Shown here in pieces: positions 56,831 through 64,000 of a stretch of 64,000 nt of DNA (the stretch's first letter is position 1; the number at the start of each line of letters is the position of its first letter). Source of the DNA: Selaginella moellendorffii (taxonomy: Eukaryota; Streptophyta; Lycopodiopsida; Selaginellales; Selaginellaceae); NCBI RefSeq assembly GCF_000143415.4, contig NW_003314289.1, forward strand, positions 215,109-279,108, written 5' to 3'. The position numbers were made by a program, and so were the translations under genes. The notes beneath the pieces were generated by a model, which did not search any database, was not told the origin of the DNA, and worked only from the letters and a program-made list of their open reading frames with translations.

Positions 56831-58297
56831 TCACGTTAGAGATGTGCAGCGAGGAGGAGCTCTGGAGTAGAAGTCTGGCACGCCTTGCTCCACAGGCTTG
56901 ACGTCGCAGTACTGCTGATGATCGACATAGATGGGAAGGTCGACTATCCCCGGCCAGCCTGTAGAACTGTTCCAGTATGCAGTGCTATCCCCCGTTCCCC
57001 CACCTCCTCCTCCGCCGCCGCCACCACCACCTCCGCCGCTTCCTCCTGTTCCCCCTCCCGCCGCCGCCTCCAGAAACGATGACTCCTGCTGCTGCTGCTG
57101 CTGGCCCTGCCACTCCGAAGACGAATGCTGCGAGTCGTGAATCCGATCCTGGGACTTTCCTTTCGGGGGCCGGTCGGAGGATGAGCCGTGATCCGCGGCG
57201 GCCAAGTGGCCCAGCAAGCTCTGGTGGAGATGGTGGTGGTGGTGAATTCCAATCCCAATTCCATCCTGCTGCTGCTGCTGCTGCTGCTCCGGGCCTTCCA
57301 GAGCCGTCATCTTCTGCTGCTGCTGTTGCTGTTGCTGCTGTCTCCACGACTTTAGATCCCCGTTGAGTCCCAGTCCCACGAAATTGTCCAGCCCGATGCT
57401 GAACCCGCTCGGCCCCAGCCCGGTGTCGCTCAGCTGCGGCGGCGCCGCGGGCACGCCAGCTCCGCCCAGCAAGTTTAAAGACGGCTCGTAGATGGGCGCG
57501 AACTCCCCGCCGTTCTCGTGCTTCATGAGCCCCTGGAAGTTGAGCGTGGCGGTGGACAGGCCGTGCTCGGCCCCGGCCTCGAAAGCTCCCGCGGGGAGAT
57601 TGATGAACGAGGGCGCCTGGTGCCCGCCACCGCCTGGAACTCGCGGAATTTCGAAAGACAGCCCGCTGCTGCCCGAGTGATCGCCCAGTCGCAGGCTGTG
57701 CGGGATCCTCGAGTAGGCCAGCTCGTGAATTCCGTCCTCGTACAGGCTAGACGTGGAAGCGGCCAGCAGCTGCCCGTGTCGCCCAGCCAGGGAGTGATCG
57801 CCACCACCGCCAAAGGAGGCCTTCTCTACTGCCGGGACAGTGGACGACTGATCCGACGACGAGCTCTTGTTCTGCTTGGCCCTCTTGTTCTTCCTGCAGC
57901 CCCCACCAATTGGCACGTTGCGGAGCGCGCCACCTTTGGTCCAGTAGCGCCGGCAGTTCTTGCAGAAGTGGCGCGGCTGCGTGAGGCTGTAATTGTTGTA
58001 GTAGCAAAACTTGGTGTTGAGAGAATTGCAGCGCGGGCACTTGAGTACCTGGTTTGGCTGTGGCTTGATCCGGAGAGCCCGAGTGGGAGCCGAGGACTGA
58101 TCGCCGCCACCGCCACCGCCACCGCCACCCGACGAGGATTTGAGGCCATGCTCCACCTGCATGGAGCAATTGGGCAGGGGCCCAGCGGCGGAATTGGACG
58201 ATGGCAGCATTAGTTCTCCGCCTTGCGAGCTGAGAGCCGAGGACTCTTCGAAACAATCGCCCGGCAGCGGCTCATGGTTGTAGCTGCTTAGCAGCAT
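56831..58297 (-). CDS. Dof-type zinc finger transcription factor
   Basis: Dof proteins are plant-specific nuclear regulators binding AAAG cores. From the Met at 58,297 the frame gives 488 residues. The Dof domain is complete: [20 protein letters not shown] through [20 protein letters not shown] with the four Cys of the CX2C-X21-CX2C finger, followed by the basic [12 protein letters not shown] Gly run lies before the domain. The C-terminal part is low complexity: Gln runs ([22 protein letters not shown]), a His run and a Gly run of about 16 near the end. The frame is open to 58,381, but a CTCTCCAG acceptor at about 58,335 suggests the leader is spliced there, so the start is either the listed Met or in an upstream exon. 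The target genes cannot be inferred. Confidence 0.9.
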   Translation of the reverse strand: MLLSSYNHEPLPGDCFEESSALSSQGGELMLPSSNSAAGPLPNCSMQVEHGLKSSSGGGGGGGGGDQSSAPTRALRIKPQPNQVLKCPRCNSLNTKFCYYNNYSLTQPRHFCKNCRRYWTKGGALRNVPIGGGCRKNKRAKQNKSSSSDQSSTVPAVEKASFGGGGDHSLAGRHGQLLAASTSSLYEDGIHELAYSRIPHSLRLGDHSGSSGLSFEIPRVPGGGGHQAPSFINLPAGAFEAGAEHGLSTATLNFQGLMKHENGGEFAPIYEPSLNLLGGAGVPAAPPQLSDTGLGPSGFSIGLDNFVGLGLNGDLKSWRQQQQQQQQQKMTALEGPEQQQQQQQDGIGIGIHHHHHLHQSLLGHLAAADHGSSSDRPPKGKSQDRIHDSQHSSSEWQGQQQQQQESSFLEAAAGGGTGGSGGGGGGGGGGGGGGTGDSTAYWNSSTGWPGIVDLPIYVDHQQYCDVKPVEQGVPDFYSRAPPRCTSLT

Positions 58298-59460
58298 GAC
58301 CCGCTGCTGCTTGGAACGCTCACCAACATGCAAACCTGGAGAGAAGGAAAGCAAGAGCACACCAAATTCTTCAGTACACACACAAGTCTAGAGAGTGCTC
58401 GAATTCAGCAAAAGAAAAGAAAAAATCCCTCCACTATTTTTTGCTTTGTTTTTCCCTCTCTCGCTCTCTCGAAGAAACTGCAAGCACTAGGAACTGTTGG
58501 ATCACGATGTTCTACCTCAAAGGCTCGCTGTAGACTGTTTGTCTCGCTCCCGGCGCGGGTATCAGTCTTCTTCGCTACGAATAACGAGAAAAATCTGCAC
58601 AGATCTGGATCCAGTAAGCAAACAGCAAGGAACAAAAGCGTTACTCAGGCTCTCAACAACTTAGCCGCATTTTCATGAAACTCCTCGCAAGCAAGGCCGT
58701 GGAGAGAGGCCACAGATGGAAAGAATTCACAGGCTAGAATGAGAAACAGATGGAAGGAAGAATTCCAGACGCCAAGAAACACCAGGAACACACACACCAT
58801 GAGATCGTCGCGAGAAAACTTGGTGACACGAAAATTCTCACGCACGCTTCACAGTACCTATATCTTTCGCATTTTCCGGGGCCTTTGGAGGCGATCTTGC
58901 GCAAGGAGAATTGGAAGCGACCGGCAGGAAGAAGAATTGGAAATTTCGCGAGGAGAGAAAGAAAGGAGAGAGCGTCGCGCGTGCGTGTGGAGCAATGTGC
59001 TGCGAGAGCGAGTACACACTCGTGCCGCGCTGCGCTGCGCCGCGGTGTGTGAAAGAGAGCAAGAAACACAGAATATCTGGCAAGGGATGAATGGCGAGGA
59101 GGAAACACGAGCCGGAGAGAAGCCACGCCAATTGCGCACAGGGAAGAATCGCCTCAGCGCCGGAGAGATGAGCGCTTGCCCGATGCCGCCCCGCCGATCG
59201 AAATTTCGCTCCAAGATCTGGAAATCCTGCACCGATCGCAGCAAAGAACGCTCTCTCAATCCACCGATCGCTCACGGACTGCGAGAACGGAGATATTTCG
59301 AGCGATTGGCACGAGATTTCGAGCGACTGATCCAGGAGGGAGAGAGCTAGGCTATGGCGCCGCGCGAGCAAGAAAGAGAAGAAGGGAAGCGCTCCCTATA
59401 TAGGTAGAAGACGCGCTCGCGAGCGCTCTCGAATATACACGTTTTTAAACCCTAAGGTAG
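58298..59460 (-). promoter_or_regulatory. Dof leader and promoter
   Basis: A TATA-like CCTATATAGGG on the minus strand at about 59,396-59,403 would give a leader of about 1.1 kb before the Dof start, with the acceptor at 58,335 implying an intron. Several overlapping open frames here are not recognisable. Confidence 0.5.
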
Positions 59461-62400
59461 TGTGGAGAGAATAAAACATGCGGCGTCTCGCAATGCAGGG
59501 ATCCCTCCACCAGTGATTAACTGGGTGGTTAAGGTAAACATGCACTAAAACAACCATGGCGGTTAGCCTTAACCCGGCACAGAATCTTCTACTGTACGGC
59601 TCTGGACGCCGCGGAGAGAATGATCCCGTAGAGATTCGCCTCGCTCTTCAATGTATACTGTTAATTCCTGCATTGTTAGATTGAGCAAATCTAGTCCAAT
59701 CCAACCCCGTTGTTAACAATGGTTTTTTTTTAGGCCCGTACGGGTATCCTGCATGGACGAGTACGGTATAGCATTGGGCGCGAACCTAAAATCCACCTCT
59801 TTTGCATCTCTCTTTTGCATGGATGGATGATGAACGAGGCCAAACGTGAAAGAGGCTTTTGAAAGACCATTGCATGCACAAAAGATTTTAGGGCCAATCT
59901 TGAGAAGTTAGCTATATATGTTTGGGTGGATCATTGTCTCCTGTTATTTGCTTTTGAGGAGGGTGTGATCGATCAATCGAGATATATAGTTTTTTTTTCC
60001 TCCTCGTCTTCTCTTTTCGCGCTTTCTCTCTTCTTCCATAGATCTCTAAAGGTGTTGTTCCTTCCAACTCCTTGTTGCACTTATATGCTTTTGTGATCTT
60101 TTGAAGATAACATGACAAACACCCACTTTATAACAAGAGGGGGCAAACTAAAGGTGGCATGCCGCAAAACAACAACGGTTTACAGAGACTCGCCACCTTT
60201 TCGTGTCTGAATTCCCTAAAGATCGCGTGCTTAGGCACCACAAAGGTGGCGTAAATGTCCACCACCAAACGTAGACAAATGACAATGTAGAGGTTTTAGG
60301 GTTCTTTGAATTTTACGGGGGAGGGGAGATATTGCGTGAGGTTTTACGTGGGGCTTTTACTGCCTTCACGAGCGGTCCGACGGCCGTCCACGTGGGACCC
60401 CTAAGCCAGCGGCACCGTCGGATTGGTGTCATTTACTAGATCGCGATGACGAACGTTGACGGGCGCGCCATCGGTGGGTGGCCCGTCACGGGACCTTCCG
60501 GGCGCTTGAAGCCCTCCCCACGTGGCCCGTCACGTCCGGGTAAATATGAAAGGGTAAAAACGTCATCAACCCAGACCAAATTTTCATACCGAGGCATGAT
60601 TGGACCGTTGGAGGGACATGTGGGCACCCCCTCCAAATTTCCTCACTAAGTTTCCCCAAAAATTTAAATTTCTGGTTTTCAAAAATGTTTTGGCGCGAGG
60701 CACGAGGCTGGCGTGGCCTGTATGTCGCACTCACGGTCGCCCGCACGGTATATCGCGCGGTCGGTGGCCCGAGACCGTAGTGCCGCAAAACCGCGCTGGC
60801 GACCTCGTCGCGTCCCGCGCGGTTCTGGCCAGCGTGGCGGGCCCCACGCCTTGCCTGCCACTGCAGCGTGTCCGCGCACTCGAGGGCGCGGGTCCCACTC
60901 GTAGAGCATTGGCTTGTTGCCACGTGTCCTCGTGCAAGGACTGGGAAGAGGGCGTCATGATGGCGTTGCCTGGGCATCTGCCTGATTTTGGACCCTCCTG
61001 TCTGCCACCTCAGCCAGTCCGTACTTATCCCCGTGGACATATGTACGGGACCCATTTGCTTGGTCGTGGCCACCAATTTTCTATCCATATACATTGTTTA
61101 TTATGCATGTGTATTGTTTTTTCGTGATTTCTCATTGGTTGATGTTTTTGATAATCATATCCATGGCCCCTGACATTGGAATTGCGAGGTCGCGATTTGA
61201 AACTATTTCTTTTTCCCGCGATTTTGATCTGTTAATGTTGGGGGAGGGACACACCAACCTGGCACCGCCACTGATAATTTCTTTGCATATCCAAGAAAGA
61301 TTCCTCGCGGCCGTACGTTCCGCCCGGGTGTGGCCCATCCACGGCTGCCCGGCTGTGTCAATTCCAGCCGGGAACGAACCAGCGTAGGGAGAATAAGCGT
61401 GCTTGATGTGTGGGGTTGTGCGGTTGAGATATTGTATAGAAATTTTATTTATTTTTATCTGAATATGGAACAAAATACTAATAATTAGGGAAATAGTTTA
61501 AAGATCTCTCTAGAACTCATGAAATTGTTATGAAATTTCTTGCCAGGGAGTGAGAGAGAGTGAGGGAGAGAGAGGGAGTGCCGGGTAGGTTCAACCGCAA
61601 GCTTGCTCTGTCTAGATTCCCCATCCACTGAGAGGCCACCATGTTTGCCCAAGGGAGAATATATATGGATTTTATATTTGTTGTGTATTGCCGCGAATGG
61701 GACGCACCATCTCTGGGAGATGAGAGACTTGGGCAGCAAGGAAGGATCGGATCGCCCGGCGCTGGGTCCCGGTACTTGCTTGCTTCACATGGTTGACCAT
61801 TGTTCAAACTATATCTCTGGGAAAGATGCCCGGTATATTCTTCCCATTTGGAAGAATCGGTGAGACGTTCGAATCCGGTGGGCACCTTGTGCCTCGTTTC
61901 TGCTTGCCTGGCTGGCTTGGGACCACTATGACACACAATCTCATGCTTTTGTTGCCTGTAGATGCCCGGGAATATCCCCAGTAAGTCCATGGTGGGGGTC
62001 TTAGGACCAAAAGGAGGAGGAGGAAGTTTGGAGCAGAGACACAAATAACAAACAGCAACAGACAAAGTCTCGCCAATTATTAATTCTAACCATGGTTTTA
62101 TTGTTGATGTCCAGGAATCAAAATATTTATAAGAAAAATATCCATCCAGCAGCCATCCACATCCTTTAACATAGCAATCGCCAACTAACCATAGCCAGAG
62201 CTGGCAGATGCATACATGTATACACGCACACACACACACACACATACCAGTCCATCGCAAGAACCAATTAAGCTCTTAAAGCCTCTCCTGTAATGCTGTC
62301 TGAGTTTGAATAACTGGAGACGATCTAGCAGAGAGGTGGCGGAAAAAGTATAATATTCTGGTGCTGGTGCTGTTTAGATCCTCTCCTCCTCTTTGTTTGT

Positions 62401-63640
62401 TGAAATTTAGGGGGGTCATATGGGATTGAATTCCGGCCCAGGGCTTGCGAATGAGTTTAACAGGCACACGGTTGTTGGTTTGTGGGTGTGTGTGTGGTTG
62501 TTGTTCAATGTTGTTGACGTTGTCATATCACATACGTCGCGGTCGGGATGCGTCAAAATCTCCCACTGTCGTGTTCGTGGAGGGGATGATAAGAAGCCCC
62601 AAGGGTACACACTAACGCTTCATAGGTAGGAAAGATGAGATAATAATTCAGAAAAAATGAAATCAATTTATTTAGGAATATATATCAGCCAATGTAAGGA
62701 AGAGAAACAGAAATACTAGATAGATACATAGGAAGTCATGTCAGCCCGCAGCAGCAGCTTTCACCGGCCGGACGGGCGGCGAATCCCCCAAACAAGTTAG
62801 GAAAACATTGAGTGATACATTTTGAAGGTGGTGGGTGGCATGTCATGCATGCACACCTTTGGCCAGGGCAGGGCTGAGAAAAAACTCCATGGACCTATTT
62901 CCTCTCTTTGAAGCCTGAAGACCAACCTGAACCCAGCGGAAAAAAAAAAAACAACGCATGCTTTCAACCATAGAGGCCATGAAATGAATTCTAGGCACCT
63001 AGCTACATATTGCACATATGATACAAGAACCATAACACTTGCGCAATGAAGCGCAATGCCGCAAACAACCAACAACAACAACAATTTTCCACCCGTCGTT
63101 TGTGTAACTTTTTTCTTGGCGGGGTGTATTTACTCCATGGCGAAATGCTCGTGGGTCTTGGACAACCCCTTCAATTGTTAGTTTTTTCTTCCTCCTTTTT
63201 CCTCCTTTTTTTTTCCGGGTTTGTATTTGTCCTGCTGGCCTTGAGAATCCACATTGAATTCAGCTTGACAAGAGAGAGGGCATTTGCTGCATTGAGCTTG
63301 CTTTTTGGGCCCAGAACCGACCCCTCCCCTCAAGTTGAAATCTTTTCTAGATTTCATTGAAATATGGATGTGTGTTTGTGTGTGTTGTTTTGTATGGTGG
63401 GTGGTGGTTGCTGAGCCACCATCTCCCATGCATTCCTCTGCTGCAATCTTGTTTATAGCACCAAGGAGACACAAAGGCTGTTGTGTCGCCAACTTTTCTC
63501 CCTTTGCAGTTTTCTCCCCTGCCCTAAAAAAAAAGATTGGTTGGCGCCACCACCTTTTCTCCCCCCCCCCTGGAGTGTGTTGTTCCTCGCTTCCTTGCGG
63601 GGTCTGACTATAAGGTAGGAGTTCATTGTGTGCGTGGGGT
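59461..63640. other. Long intergenic region
   Basis: No recognised gene in about 4.2 kb. It contains an ACGT-core cluster (60,345-60,565), a GC-rich stretch (60,690-60,960) with overlapping unrecognised open frames, a (CA)n microsatellite at 62,225-62,244, and a short perfect hairpin (ATTCTTCC-CATTT-GGAAGAAT, about 61,838-61,858). A 247-codon minus frame (61,517-62,260) runs through the microsatellite and has no domain. Confidence 0.5.
60345..60565. promoter_or_regulatory. Cluster of ACGT-core elements (G-boxes)
   Basis: Five ACGT cores within 220 bp, including two palindromic CACGTG boxes at 60,389-60,394 and 60,519-60,524; a third CACGTG lies at 60,921-60,926. Such clusters bind bZIP and bHLH factors in plant promoters. 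No gene is recognised right beside it. Confidence 0.45.
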
Positions 63641-63643
63641 GTG

Positions 63644-63651
63644 TATAAATA
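63644..63651 (+). promoter_or_regulatory. TATA box of the gene entering at the right edge
   Basis: TATAAATA in a TGTGTATAAATACG context; about 300 bp before the ATG at 63,951. The strand fits the partial gene that follows. Confidence 0.5.
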
Positions 63652-63950
63652 CGATATATATACGCATGATTGCGACGGCCCGGCTACTACATTTACACAA
63701 GATTGATACTTTTTCTTGAATTTTCTTTTCTTTTCTTTTGGCTGTGGTGTTCTTCTTCTCACTCTTCTGCTCTCTGTTCTTCTGCGCCTCTGTGTGCTGC
63801 TGCAATCTTCCTCCTCTCTGTGGTTCTGCGTCCGAGTGTAAATTTGGAATCGATGGAATCAGCTGGGTAGCCAATGTCATGGCACATCCGGCGTGGGAAT
63901 CGACCTTTCAATCGGCGCAAATAAAATTAATAAAACCGCGACATTGACAA

Positions 63951-64000
63951 ATGAACTGCAGACCATCGCACTTACAAGGATCAGAAGACGAAGACGAGAA
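63951..64000 (+). CDS. First codons of an unidentified protein (partial)
   Basis: The ATG at 63,951 opens a frame to the window end: MNCRPSHLQGSEDEDE, an acidic start. Only 16 complete codons are visible, so no family can be named. Support comes from the upstream TATA box and pyrimidine-rich leader. An upstream short ATG frame (63,853, 5 codons) would be a uORF. Confidence 0.35.
   Translation, partial: MNCRPSHLQGSEDEDE

Noticed and set aside
60486-61127. Overlapping 202-codon (minus) and 175-codon (plus) open frames
   Set aside because: GC-rich DNA with open frames on both strands, no recognisable domain and G-boxes inside; likely chance frames over a promoter-like region.
61517-62260. 247-codon minus-strand open frame
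   Set aside because: Runs through a (CA)n microsatellite and low-complexity CT runs; no domain or plausible protein composition.

Overview
The window looks like nuclear DNA of a land plant with very small introns, most probably a lycophyte such as Selaginella moellendorffii. Four things point there: 37-76 nt GT-AG introns in every multi-exon gene, several PPR genes, plant-type families (FATB, Dof, BSK, Acinus with an RSB motif), and a SAXO-type axonemal microtubule gene, which only plants with swimming sperm should keep. The species name is inference; the rest is read from the sequence.

Layout. 1-10.1 kb is a compact gene island: a partial PPR gene, two convergent tRNA-Gly(GCC) genes, PRP31, an 805-residue PPR gene, an MLF-like gene, FATB and SAXO. 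10.5-19.3 kb is AT-rich and repeat-filled: an old direct repeat, a broken Ty3/Gypsy element, a small minus-strand TRIM-like element with a 240-bp tandem duplication, and a short TTTAGGG tract. 19.3-26.6 kb is a second gene island: TSR3, a small unknown gene, tRNA-Glu(CTC), Acinus and a BSK pseudokinase. 27.9-52.3 kb is mostly decayed retrotransposon DNA. Its best-preserved part is a Ty3/Gypsy chromovirus (38,034-45,172) with two LTRs, an ATTCA target-site duplication and a Met-type primer-binding site; its integrase is split by two exact, frame-restoring GT-AG introns. 52.3-64 kb holds a broken Hedgehog-type HINT (Hog) gene, tRNA-Pro(CGG), a Dof transcription factor with a long leader, and long gene-poor DNA ending at what may be the first exon of another gene.

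The genes are ordinary nuclear genes without operon logic. Several are packed very tightly: 34 bp between a PPR stop and the PRP31 start, 97 bp between the divergent PPR and MLF-like starts, and 68-98 bp between convergent stops. Three of them act in RNA biology (PRP31 in splicing, Acinus in splicing/exon-junction assembly, TSR3 in 18S rRNA modification).

The two items most worth following up are the intron-containing integrase of the chromovirus and the Hog-type HINT pseudogene. All exon joins were worked out by hand from splice sites, frame and family similarity; none was tested against RNA or a database.
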